A stretch of DNA of 64,000 nucleotides from Clostridia bacterium (GCA_900752115.1 CAADUC010000107.1:17016-81015), one strand, 5' to 3'. Shown: positions 52,733 to 61,011, numbered from the stretch's first letter. Notes: generated from the letters alone by a model not told the origin. Translations and numbers: made by a program.

Positions 52733-54025
52733 CTATCCCGCACGCCGAACGGAAACAGCCAGCGATTCCGCCTGTACGTAAAAACCGAGCTGCGGCAGAC
52801 GCACCATAGGAAAATACCACGTGCCGTCGCGGTAGGTAAAATCGGACAGCGGAACGCTGTACTGATTTGTACCGGCGTACAGCCACATCGTATCTCCCTT
52901 GAGCTGAAAACAGCCGCCGCACATGGAAAACAGGTCAAATAAAGCGACATGCGGCACCCCCTGAAGCGTCACACAAACAGGAGAACGTCCTGCCATATCA
53001 ACCACACAGCCATTAACGGAAAAGTCCGGCCGATCGGGCCTGAGCTGAAAAACAGAGTGATTCAGCGTTCTCTTTGTCGTGAGTATCTCCGTGGACAGAG
53101 AAGGCTGATAAAGCGCCTCGTCCCAGCGATGATCCATACGGAACTCGCGCTCCGGCTTAATCAACGAAGAGGCGCGGGAATGCAGCTCAAAGGTGAAATC
53201 CAGATGTACCCACCTTCCGTCTACAAAAGCCATATTCCATCCATGATTTCCCCAGGAGTCGCCGTCGAATCCCTGCCCCTTGACGTATCTCGCATGGACG
53301 CCGCAGAAGCAAAGCAGCTGGTAGACGTAAGCAGCGATCCCCTGGCAGACAGCTGTACCGTTTTTTACAAGGCCGACCGCGGAATGATCGGAGAGACGTC
53401 CGCTTTTACGGTACTCCACATTTTGTCTGAGCCAACTCAGAATGGCATGGAGCATCGCCTTCGTGTTTCCTCCGGCGCTCCGGCGAATCCGCGCGGCCTG
53501 CTCGGCCAGGAGGCATGAGAGGTCATTCACCTCTTTAGCGGAATCAAAGTAGACCGTCTCCAGTGTGTATATCACTACCCGATGCTGAAACAGGCTCTGA
53601 AAACGCGAACGGGAAACGCTCTGCTGGTGGATCTGCAGATCTTCCCCGACATATTCCTCGCAGGCATGAATTACGGAAAACCTATTGGTTTCGGGAATCA
53701 GTCCGCTCCGGTTGTCAATGACAAGCTTAATCCGGGGCAAATGAAGCCTGAGATAAAGCGAAACAGCCGTAACCAGCTCGAAAGCGCTGCGCACAAGAAT
53801 TGCCGGGCACGACAGCGCGTGCGGCTCATACGAGGCCGAAACGCGCAGAACAGGCCGAACGCCCGGCGTGCGCAAGGTATAATACGAAAGCGCTGAGAGC
53901 GACGCGGCAAGGCGGGGAAAGTTCAAGAGCTCGTTTGCAAACCATTCCGAAACATCCGCAGTATCCGGAGCCACGACGTCAAATTGTCTGTGCCTCTGCT
54001 CAAGATTCTGAATCAACCGGCTCAT
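52733..54025 (-). CDS. transglutaminase-like protein of the ubiquitin-like conjugation operon
   Basis: 430 residues from ATG 54025 (GGAGGG upstream; the longer open frame is rejected). A central transglutaminase-like core carries the triad Cys227 in GTAVCQGIAAYVY, His261 in SWGNHGWNMAFV and Asp276 in RWVHLDFTF. The first 190 residues hold a YRLHLPRIKLVIDNRSG segment of unknown fold; the last 130 contain beta-rich hydrophobic repeats. No signal peptide. The enzymes cut or form amide bonds (protease, deamidase or crosslinker). It follows the E1 gene by 67 bases and is the last gene in the operon, so it may be a further processing or deconjugating enzyme. Confidence 0.85.
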   Translation of the reverse strand: MSRLIQNLEQRHRQFDVVAPDTADVSEWFANELLNFPRLAASLSALSYYTLRTPGVRPVLRVSASYEPHALSCPAILVRSAFELVTAVSLYLRLHLPRIKLVIDNRSGLIPETNRFSVIHACEEYVGEDLQIHQQSVSRSRFQSLFQHRVVIYTLETVYFDSAKEVNDLSCLLAEQAARIRRSAGGNTKAMLHAILSWLRQNVEYRKSGRLSDHSAVGLVKNGTAVCQGIAAYVYQLLCFCGVHARYVKGQGFDGDSWGNHGWNMAFVDGRWVHLDFTFELHSRASSLIKPEREFRMDHRWDEALYQPSLSTEILTTKRTLNHSVFQLRPDRPDFSVNGCVVDMAGRSPVCVTLQGVPHVALFDLFSMCGGCFQLKGDTMWLYAGTNQYSVPLSDFTYRDGTWYFPMVRLPQLGFYVQAESLAVSVRRAG

Positions 54026-54092
54026 TGCTGCGCCCTCCATTCCTTCGTTTTGGTTGAAATTTACTGGTAAAATGTATTTGCCCAAGCGGGTT

Positions 54093-55487
54093 TCAGACGG
54101 TCTTTTCCTCCTGTTTGCCGTCGCCGCACCACGGACAGTGCGGATCGTGATGTACGCTGAGATTGTGAGTAATTTGCAGCGGATGGGAGAAGATGGCGGC
54201 GCGCTCACCGCCGATTTTTGTACTGTTCGTGTTGCATACCCAGGTGTACTGCCGCAGGTAACCCATCACACGCGGCGTGTAATCGGGATTATCACGGTTC
54301 AGCAGGTCGAGAGCCAGCTTGACGGCGATAACGGTGACAAAATCAATATCGGCGGCAATGCCGGGTTCGAACGCAAGCGACTCCTGCTCCTTGTCACTGC
54401 CGAAATAGGTATCATGACTTTCCGGGCGCTCATCGTCGATCAGACCGCCGAGAGCGCAGGAATAGCACGAGAGATGATGTCCCGACTGCCAATAGAACAG
54501 CTCCCCGGCGAAAGCGCGCGTCCAGCAGCCTGCGGCCACAAAGGTACTGTCCGTGCGGATAGCCAGCTTACATGCCCAGTCCGCGGAAGCTCGATTATCT
54601 CCTCCGCCCAGAATCACGGTACCGCGTCCGAGATATGGGAGAAGCTCCTCCTCGGGAACACGCTGGATGGGAGAACGGAAGGTAATAACCGCTGCGTTTG
54701 GATTGATGTTCAAAATCTTGTCGCGCACAGCGTCAACCTTGTACCGGCCGAGGTCATTGGAGCCGCACTGATGACGGCAAATGTTGTGGAACTCAAACGT
54801 GTCCGTGTCACAAAGAACGAAACGGCCGACACCGGAACGGGCAAGCTCCATCGCGGCAAAAGAGCCAACAGAGCCGCAGCCGACAAGAACAGCGCAGCTG
54901 TTCATCATAGAATCAGACTCAAGCAATCCTTTATTGCGCGAAAACAGCCGTTTAACAAAATCATACGGCTTGATTCGAATAGGGTCATAGGAAGCCAGCT
55001 GCCGTGGCGCGCCGGGAAGCATCTCTCCTGCTGAGAGATGCCCGAGACGGAGTGTCAGCTCTCCCTGCTCATAACTTCCCTCCACGAAGAGACCGTTCTC
55101 ACCCGCCGGGATCGCGGGCGCGCCCTCGTCTTTCCCCCCGTAGTTCCAGCCGATCACGCCCCCCGCCACGGGGGAATCGAAGACGTAGACGGACTGCGTC
55201 TCCTCGCGCAGGATGCCATGAATCGGGCCGTACACACCGCTGTCCAGCATACTGCCCGGCACGTCCGCCCTCCAGTCGTAGCCCTTGAGCGGCGTGGGCC
55301 CCTTCGCGCCGAACATGGCCTTGAAGCGCTTGACCGCCTCGTCATCCTCCCTCGCAAAATCGGCCTCCTCCGCGCTGTCCTCACACGCTTCCTCGCCGAA
55401 ACCGCCGTTCAGCAGCGACTCGCGCAGCGCTTCGATCTCCTGCTCCGAGGGTTCGCGGCTGTTCGTGCTCATTCTTCTGTCCTCCAT
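54093..55487 (-). CDS. E1-like (ThiF/MoeB family) adenylyltransferase
   Basis: 464 residues. An N-terminal domain of about 190 residues, not a recognised family, precedes the Rossmann-type E1 domain. GCGSVG (203-208) is the nucleotide loop; Asp227/Asp229 and Arg238 in NICRHQ are the usual ATP-contacting positions, and the two zinc pairs Cys341/Cys344 and Cys451/Cys454 are present. Candidate thiolation cysteines are Cys237 and Cys321. E1s adenylate the C-terminus of a ubiquitin-like protein and pass it on as thioester. It begins 12 bases after the JAMM gene, so the two are coupled. Confidence 0.92.
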   Translation of the reverse strand: MEDRRMSTNSREPSEQEIEALRESLLNGGFGEEACEDSAEEADFAREDDEAVKRFKAMFGAKGPTPLKGYDWRADVPGSMLDSGVYGPIHGILREETQSVYVFDSPVAGGVIGWNYGGKDEGAPAIPAGENGLFVEGSYEQGELTLRLGHLSAGEMLPGAPRQLASYDPIRIKPYDFVKRLFSRNKGLLESDSMMNSCAVLVGCGSVGSFAAMELARSGVGRFVLCDTDTFEFHNICRHQCGSNDLGRYKVDAVRDKILNINPNAAVITFRSPIQRVPEEELLPYLGRGTVILGGGDNRASADWACKLAIRTDSTFVAAGCWTRAFAGELFYWQSGHHLSCYSCALGGLIDDERPESHDTYFGSDKEQESLAFEPGIAADIDFVTVIAVKLALDLLNRDNPDYTPRVMGYLRQYTWVCNTNSTKIGGERAAIFSHPLQITHNLSVHHDPHCPWCGDGKQEEKTV

Positions 55488-55499
55488 GCTCTCTCCTCC

Positions 55500-56714
55500 T
55501 CAATCCTGTCTGCGATCGACGTCCGCAGCAGTCGCAATCCTCATCATTTCTTTATTTTTGATTTTATCATCGCCGACCTCGACGTCCACCCGCGTGTAAT
55601 ACACATCCCCGTGGCGTCCCTGCTCCACATAATAGAAGGTGAGGCGGAAATCCGGGTCGTAGTTAACGATCGCGGAAATACAGCCGTTACCGGCGGAAAC
55701 CGCATATTTGCGGTTTGTAACATCGTCTGTACCTGAGAAGGTGTCGAGCGATCCGGGATGGCGGTGCCACATGCCGAGAAACACCAGTGGATGCTTATAG
55801 GTCCTCGAGATCACGCCGCAGACGTGATTCTCGTACACGTCGTCGCCCTCATGATATGCGTTGTAAAATTTTGCATTGATACCGGGATCGCTTGCCTCAA
55901 TGACATACCAGACGCCATTCTCAAAATGACCGAGAAAAAGCCCGCCTGTTTCTGTCCCAATCCGCGCTTTCGACTCATTGTAGATCTGAATATATGCTCT
56001 GTCCGAAAGCACGACACGTCTGCATTTCCGGTTCTCGGGGCAACCGGCGGACAGGCGGCCGTCGGTGTATTTCGCCCGTCCTGCGGTCAGAGAGTACGCG
56101 GCGGGATCCTCTCCCATCCAGACGCCGGAGCGAGATACAGGCTGTTCCGTTCCGCAGCGTCCCTTTTTTCTTCGGTGTGATTCGACGGCGCACCGGATCC
56201 CCTTTACCCACTGCCGCACATGGAACAGCACCTTTTCCGAGAGCGGACGTTCTGTCCGCCCCGCACAGAATCTGACATACTCCTGTGCAAGAGAAAAGCG
56301 TCCCTGCTCACAGGCCAAATACGCCGAACCGGAGGCATCACAGCGAATATCCCATGGCCTTTTACCTCCCAGAAGGCCGGAAAGTTCCCGCAGCTCCGGC
56401 AGTACGAGGTAGACACGGATCGGAAGTTCCTGCTCCGGCGTTCTCCTCGGAAAGCTGTGATGAATGGTGAGCAGGAACGTGAAGGAGTCCATCTGAAACG
56501 GCTGCTGGATATCCCGCTGGGCCGTCACACGCAGCGGGAAACCGAGGTTTGCTGCCAGCAAATAATCCTTTTCTCTTTCGAGAAGTTCTGTGTCCTGCCG
56601 TCTCCACACTTCCGTTACAGGCTGCGGATCAGAGCAAGCGCCTCTCTCCCACTGAACCGTCTCCGGGGAAAGGTTTCTCGTATGGATGGTTACAATCAAT
56701 CTGTCGTCGTTCAT
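55500..56714 (-). CDS. JAB/MPN (JAMM) metallopeptidase-like protein
   Basis: 404 residues from ATG 56714 (GGGAGAG upstream; a GTG two codons earlier is possible). The N-terminal 230 residues are of unknown fold. The C-terminal domain is a complete JAMM site: Glu255 (RIGTETGGLFLG), His317 and His319 (WHRHPGS), Ser327 and Asp330 (HxH-x7-S-x2-D). JAMM enzymes remove ubiquitin-like proteins or process their C-termini. It lies between the E2-like and E1 genes. Confidence 0.93.
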   Translation of the reverse strand: MNDDRLIVTIHTRNLSPETVQWERGACSDPQPVTEVWRRQDTELLEREKDYLLAANLGFPLRVTAQRDIQQPFQMDSFTFLLTIHHSFPRRTPEQELPIRVYLVLPELRELSGLLGGKRPWDIRCDASGSAYLACEQGRFSLAQEYVRFCAGRTERPLSEKVLFHVRQWVKGIRCAVESHRRKKGRCGTEQPVSRSGVWMGEDPAAYSLTAGRAKYTDGRLSAGCPENRKCRRVVLSDRAYIQIYNESKARIGTETGGLFLGHFENGVWYVIEASDPGINAKFYNAYHEGDDVYENHVCGVISRTYKHPLVFLGMWHRHPGSLDTFSGTDDVTNRKYAVSAGNGCISAIVNYDPDFRLTFYYVEQGRHGDVYYTRVDVEVGDDKIKNKEMMRIATAADVDRRQD

Positions 56715-56806
56715 ATGCACTCTCCCGTACCGGCCCCGAGCCGGTCTATCCTCTCTTGTTGCTGGCTTCCGTATTTATTTTTTGGGCAACACCCAGCAAT
56801 TCTGCT

Positions 56807-58027
56807 TTAAATCTTTCCATGCTGCTGGAACAACGACCACGTTTTCTGATCGATCAGTCCAAGCTCAAACACCGTAATCCAGCGCATAGCAAAACGCAGG
56901 CAGGCCGCCGCCGTGGTAACCTTTTCCCCCTTACGGTGACCGGCAAAGATTTTCCCTTTGTCCTGTGTACACATATAAATCTGGTTGTCGTCGTCACGCA
57001 GCAAATGCGGGATGTCCTTCGGCGTTACACACGACTTCTGGACCATCTGAACCATCTCTTCATAGTTCGGCTGGACGGGATAGAACTTCACCGAACCGCC
57101 CCATCTCTGCTGCGGGTGATCGGAATCGTACACGGCGAGCAGTGTCCAATCCTTCCGCTTGCCGCACACAACGGGACGAAGGCGGACGGTCCAGCACATC
57201 TTGCCGTTCGGCAGATAGTCCATCTTTGCATCGGGGTGGATATCGGCCATCGCTTTGATCTCAAGCCGCTGCAGCTGCGGGTTTGTCTGATACCACTGCG
57301 GGGCTTCCACGATGGTTTTGGGAATTGGCCGGAAACCTCTGCCGCTCTGAAGCGAAGAGGGGCTCTCCGGCAGCACCGGACTCCCGTTCTCGTCAAATCG
57401 CATGGGTTCGCACTGCTCGAGCTGCTCGCGCAGGCGGGCGCGCTCCTCAGCGTCCGCCTCAGAAACTGCCACCACCGCCTTGTCCACCGGCTTGAAGCCG
57501 TCCCCGTTCGCCAGGGAGGAAGCCGACAGCGGATCCGCCGGATTGAGCACTGTGCCATCCTGGTTCACCATTGTTTCTCCGCCTCCGGCAAGCTGGTTGC
57601 GAAGAGCTGCGATGGCGTCAGCCGTTGAGCTGTCCGCCGCCACCACCGCCTTGTCCACCGGCTTGAAGCCGTCCCCGTTCGCCAGGGAAGAAGCCGACAG
57701 CGGATCCGCCGGGTTGAGTACCGTGCCATCCTGGTTCACCATTGTCTCTCCGCCTCCGGCAAGCTGATTGCGAAGAGCTGCGATGGCGTCAGCCGTTGAG
57801 CTGTCCGCCGCCACTACCGCCTTATCGACGGTCTTATAGCCGCTGCCGTTTTTCATGGATGAAGGGCTTGTCATCGGATCGTCGGGATTGTACACTGTAC
57901 CGTCCTGGTCCACCATAGTCTCTCCACCTCCGGCAAGCTGGCTGCGAAGGGTGGCAATGGCATTGGCAGTCGTGGAATCAGCGGCATCGTCAGCGGCAAC
58001 AACCATTTTTTCAAGAGTGAACAACAT
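56807..58027 (-). CDS. tandem-repeat protein with C-terminal E2-like (UBC) domain
   Basis: 406 residues from ATG 58027 (AAGGAG upstream). Residues 9-238 are four tandem repeats: R1 (9-70, degenerate), R2 (71-127) and R3 (128-184), which are identical in all 57 residues, and R4 (185-238, divergent). Each of R1-R3 has VVAADxS-TAxAIAxLRxQ, then LAGGGETMV and GFKPVDKA. Residues 239-406 look like a divergent E2 fold: strands WTVRLRPVV, WTLLAVYDSD and SVKFYPVQPNYEE, then PHLL with His341 and YMC with Cys353, as in the P-H-x(8-12)-C active site of bacterial E2-like enzymes. AMRWITVFELGLI would be the last helix. Ubiquitin-like conjugation to or through the repeats is an inference. Confidence 0.8.
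   Translation of the reverse strand: MLFTLEKMVVAADDAADSTTANAIATLRSQLAGGGETMVDQDGTVYNPDDPMTSPSSMKNGSGYKTVDKAVVAADSSTADAIAALRNQLAGGGETMVNQDGTVLNPADPLSASSLANGDGFKPVDKAVVAADSSTADAIAALRNQLAGGGETMVNQDGTVLNPADPLSASSLANGDGFKPVDKAVVAVSEADAEERARLREQLEQCEPMRFDENGSPVLPESPSSLQSGRGFRPIPKTIVEAPQWYQTNPQLQRLEIKAMADIHPDAKMDYLPNGKMCWTVRLRPVVCGKRKDWTLLAVYDSDHPQQRWGGSVKFYPVQPNYEEMVQMVQKSCVTPKDIPHLLRDDDNQIYMCTQDKGKIFAGHRKGEKVTTAAACLRFAMRWITVFELGLIDQKTWSLFQQHGKI
57476..57817 (-). repeat. two-copy 171-base tandem direct repeat inside the E2-like gene
   Basis: Units 57647-57817 and 57476-57646 differ at six positions by eye comparison; all six changes are synonymous, so the encoded 57-residue repeats are identical. 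Confidence 0.85.
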
Positions 58028-58079
58028 TTTGCATTCTCCTTTTCCATGATAAATTGTAAACGCGGAGTCTCTCCGCTTT

Positions 58080-58514
58080 TTACTCCACCGTAAAGAGCCA
58101 AGACAACGCATAGCCGATCAGCATCGACCACAGCGCTGATTTCCAAATCCTGCTTCCTATCCCCTCCTCAATTCGTTTGAATACAGACACCAAACTGATT
58201 AGAATTCCCAACGCGAGCACACAGACGGAGAGAGAGGCATACAGCCGGCACACGTCCGAGAGAGCCGTCAGAATGCTCAGCCCATCGATGCTGCTCTGCT
58301 TGTTCGCGATGCAGAAAAGAAGGACGAGAAAGCAAAGTGCCGAGGAACGGACTTTTGTGCCGGCAGAAAACAGATTTCCCAGCGGACAAGCTTGCTCCGG
58401 ATATCGATTGAGAAAAAGAAAGTATAAGGATGCAATGGACGCTGCGACCTCAATCGCAATGGAAAGCACGCTGAGAATCTGCGTGGTTTGATAGACCATT
58501 TCGGGTATCGCCAT
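58080..58514 (-). CDS. four-helix membrane protein of the ubiquitin-like operon
   Basis: 144 residues, about four hydrophobic segments (SIAIEVAASIASLYFLFL, SSALCFLVLLFCIAN, LYASLSVCVLALGILISLV, LWSMLIGYALSWLFTV). No recognised family. AAAGGAGGG lies upstream of ATG 58514. It is between the single-helix protein (18 bases) and the E2-like gene (52 bases) on the same strand, so it is probably part of the same system and may hold it at the membrane. Confidence 0.75.
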   Translation of the reverse strand: MAIPEMVYQTTQILSVLSIAIEVAASIASLYFLFLNRYPEQACPLGNLFSAGTKVRSSALCFLVLLFCIANKQSSIDGLSILTALSDVCRLYASLSVCVLALGILISLVSVFKRIEEGIGSRIWKSALWSMLIGYALSWLFTVE

Positions 58515-58532
58515 GTTCTCCCTCCTTTCCTG

Positions 58533-58916
58533 TCACCATGTCTCAAGCCAATCGGTTACAGCCTCGACGCATCGCGCCATTCCATCCCACAAGAACTTCA
58601 TGACAGAGCCCAAAATGGCGCCGACGGTATCCGCCACGCCGCCCGCCTCCTCGAAAAACGGAAAACTTTCAAGCGGTTTCTCCGGAATCTCCGGCGGTAC
58701 TCCTCCTGCGATCCTCTCCGCGCAATAAGAGAGAGCTGCGAAGCTGTCCTCCTCCGGAAGATAGAACGTACAGTATAATGCAACGCTGCTCACGACAGCC
58801 AGGCAGAAAAGGAGGATCGCGGCGCCTCTTGCAAAGCGCGCAATCGGAGACAGGATGCCATCTTGATCATCAATGATGGTCAGGATTCCTCTGTCATCCA
58901 GCCGAAACCTTGCCAT
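58533..58916 (-). CDS. small single-pass membrane protein, first gene of the ubiquitin-like operon
   Basis: 127 residues from ATG 58916 (AGGAGG upstream). A short N-terminal cytoplasmic part (ARFRLDDRGILTIIDDQDG) precedes one membrane helix (GAAILLFCLAVVSSVALYC, about 32-50). A Pro/Glu-rich outer part with two amphipathic stretches follows (GGVADTVGAILGSVMKFLW). Not a beta-grasp protein and no diglycine end, so it is not the ubiquitin-like modifier. Family not recognised. Confidence 0.7.
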   Translation of the reverse strand: MARFRLDDRGILTIIDDQDGILSPIARFARGAAILLFCLAVVSSVALYCTFYLPEEDSFAALSYCAERIAGGVPPEIPEKPLESFPFFEEAGGVADTVGAILGSVMKFLWDGMARCVEAVTDWLETW

Positions 58917-59065
58917 TTGACTTCCTCCTTCCTGGCGCTCCGGCACAAGCAGCGCGCCGGAACGGAAATTCGCTTTATTTCGCACGAGGCTGCCCTCGGA
59001 GCAAACCCATCTGTTCCATACTCTCCGGCAAACCAGCTGCCGTTAGACAAAGAGCACGATTTCTC

Positions 59066-59094
59066 TTGACTAAAAAACTGAATTGTGCTAGAAT
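59066..59094 (+). promoter_or_regulatory. promoter of the ABC-2 exporter operon
   Basis: TTGACT (59066-59071), 17 bases, TAGAAT (59089-59094). It gives a leader of about 135 bases. Confidence 0.75.
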
Positions 59095-59157
59095 TGACAA
59101 GCTTTGGACCGTTTTCCGTCTCTTTGTATGTCGGATGGACGGCCCATCGGAATCTGG

Positions 59158-59197
59158 AATCTGAAGTCTCCCGGTATGGGTGGGCTTCGGATTTTTT
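59158..59197 (+). terminator. leader terminator (attenuator) of the ABC exporter operon
   Basis: AATCTGAAG (59158-59166) pairs with CTTCGGATT (59185-59193), then six T, 40 bases before the start codon. The left arm is duplicated just upstream as AATCTGGAA (59151-59159), so a competing pairing is possible. Another hairpin GATGG-ACGGC-CCATC precedes it. Confidence 0.75.
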
Positions 59198-59236
59198 GTC
59201 TGTCTGCATGCTTTGGAGCACGAGAGGAGGAACGAC

Positions 59237-60211
59237 ATGATTGAGCTCAGGCACATTCAAAAAAGCTTTCGGGTCGCCCGGCGCAGCGCCGGTTTTTCCG
59301 AGGCAGTCAAAGCCCTGTTTCACAGGGAATACGAGACAATTCACGCTCTGCGGGACGTCTCCTTCACCATTCATGACGGCGAGATGGTCGGCTATATCGG
59401 CCCGAACGGAGCGGGAAAAAGCAGCACCATCAAAATTATGAGCGGCATTCTCACGCCGGACAGCGGCGAGTGTGTCATCAACGGCCGCATACCGTGGAAA
59501 GAGCGTGTCGCACATGTGCGGGAGATCGGCGTCGTTTTTGGCCAGCGCTCCCAGCTTTGGTGGGACGTACCGGTGATCGACAGCTTTGAATTGATTCGGG
59601 ATATCTATAAGGTAGAAGATACAGCCTACCGCAAAACGCTCTCACGCCTTATGGAACTGCTGCAGCTCGGTGAGCTTGTGAGAACCCCCGCCCGCCAGCT
59701 CTCCCTCGGGCAGCGGATGCGCTGCGAGATTGCGGCGTCCCTCCTGCACAATCCGAAAATCCTGTTTCTCGACGAGCCGACCATCGGACTTGACGCCGTC
59801 TCGAAGCTTGCGGTGCGGGACTTCATTCGGACCATCAACCGCGAGAACGGCACGACGGTCATTCTGACGACGCACGATATGCAGGATATCGAAGCGCTCA
59901 CCGAGCGGATTCTTCTGATCGGCAAGGGGCAGATTCTGCTCGACGGACCGCTGTCCGCGCTTCGAAGCCGCAGCTCTTCCCGCAGAACGCTGACTGTAAG
60001 CTATACGGGAGACCGGCTGCCGGCCTGCGAGGATATTGTCATCGAGGAGGATAAAGGCGGCCGCGCAGTACTGTCAATCGACACCGGCGTGCTCTCCGTC
60101 TCCGAGGCAATCGCCCGCCTCTCCGCACAAACGGAGCTGCGGGATGTCTCGGTCGCGGAGGAAAGTATCGACGAGCTGGTTGCCTCGCTTTACAGGGAGT
60201 TTGCCATATGA
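59237..60211 (+). CDS. ABC-2 exporter, ATP-binding subunit
   Basis: 324 residues from ATG 59237 (GAGGAGGAACGAC upstream). Walker A GPNGAGKSS, Q-loop VVFGQRSQLWWD, signature LSLGQRMRC, Walker B ILFLDEPTIGLD and H-loop TTHDMQDIE. The Q-loop run QRSQLWW is typical of the DUF990 (ABC2_membrane_6) exporter group. A C-terminal extension (about 235-324) follows. It powers the two permeases that follow, whose starts overlap or lie close. Confidence 0.93.
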   Translation: MIELRHIQKSFRVARRSAGFSEAVKALFHREYETIHALRDVSFTIHDGEMVGYIGPNGAGKSSTIKIMSGILTPDSGECVINGRIPWKERVAHVREIGVVFGQRSQLWWDVPVIDSFELIRDIYKVEDTAYRKTLSRLMELLQLGELVRTPARQLSLGQRMRCEIAASLLHNPKILFLDEPTIGLDAVSKLAVRDFIRTINRENGTTVILTTHDMQDIEALTERILLIGKGQILLDGPLSALRSRSSSRRTLTVSYTGDRLPACEDIVIEEDKGGRAVLSIDTGVLSVSEAIARLSAQTELRDVSVAEESIDELVASLYREFAI

Positions 60212-61011
60212 AACAGTACCTGTCGTTTTTCCGTATCCGCTTTACCGCCGGCCTGCAGTACCGCGCTGCGGCCTGGGCAGGCGTTTCAACACAGTTTGCG
60301 TGGGGAGGTATGACGTTGCTTCTGTACCGCGCCTTCTATGAGGCGGATGCCTCTGCCTTTCCTATGACGTTCTCTGCTCTCTCGAGCTATATCTGGCTTC
60401 AACAGTCCCTGCTTGCTCTCTTTATGGCGTGGTTTTTCGACGACGACATTTTTGAGAGCATTACCTCCGGCAGCGTCGCATATGAACTGTGCCGTCCCTG
60501 CGATCTGTATGCCATGTGGTTTACGAAGAACGTGGCAATCCGTCTCTCCCGGGCGGTACTGCGCTGTGCGCCGATCCTCGTCGTCGCAGCGCTTTTGCCT
60601 GCCCCATACGGTGTTTCGCTGCCGGCTGGCTGGGCGGCGGGAGGGCTCTTTCTTGTCTCTCTTGTACTCGGCCTTCTGGTACTCGTCGCCTTCTCCATGC
60701 TGATTTACCTTTCAGCGTTCTTCACCCTCTCTCCGTGGGGTATCCGCATTCTCGCGGTGTCCGCCACCGAATTTTTCTCCGGCGGTCTCATTCCCATCCC
60801 GTTTTTCCCAGAACCGCTTCAACCATTGTTTTACGCTCTGCCCTTTGCTTCAACGCAGAACACGCCGTTTCTGATCTACACGGGAACCATGCAGGGAACG
60901 GAAGCCCTCAGAAGCATTGCGGTGCAGCTTTTCTGGCTCGCGGCGCTCGTTCTCGCCGGCCGTCTGCTGTTGAAACGGGCACTCAAAAAAGTCGTGATAC
61001 AGGGAGGTTGA
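60208..61011 (+). CDS. ABC-2 exporter, permease subunit 1
   Basis: 267 residues, six hydrophobic segments. AWAGVSTQFAWGGMTLLLYRAF at the start and ATEFFSGGLIPIPFFPEPLQ near residue 190 are the family pattern of ABC2_membrane_6 (DUF990) permeases. The start overlaps the ATPase stop by four bases (ATGA). Substrate unknown. Confidence 0.9.
   Translation: MKQYLSFFRIRFTAGLQYRAAAWAGVSTQFAWGGMTLLLYRAFYEADASAFPMTFSALSSYIWLQQSLLALFMAWFFDDDIFESITSGSVAYELCRPCDLYAMWFTKNVAIRLSRAVLRCAPILVVAALLPAPYGVSLPAGWAAGGLFLVSLVLGLLVLVAFSMLIYLSAFFTLSPWGIRILAVSATEFFSGGLIPIPFFPEPLQPLFYALPFASTQNTPFLIYTGTMQGTEALRSIAVQLFWLAALVLAGRLLLKRALKKVVIQGG

Larger units (their letters stand above)
58917..59236. other. divergent region between the ubiquitin-like operon and the ABC exporter
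   Basis: Holds the plus-strand promoter (59066-59094) and leader terminator (59158-59197). The promoter of the minus-strand operon is not clear to me. A long frame open across it on the minus strand is antisense to the ABC gene and is not a gene. Confidence 0.5.

Noticed and set aside
59095-59157. Guanidine-II (mini-ykkC) riboswitch in the exporter leader
   Set aside because: Only one hairpin with an ACGG-like loop, and the loop is five bases; the class needs two ACGR hairpins.
58880-59515. Minus-strand open frame of 211 codons across the divergent region
   Set aside because: Antisense to the ABC ATP-binding gene for much of its length and runs into a membrane protein in another frame; no ribosome site.
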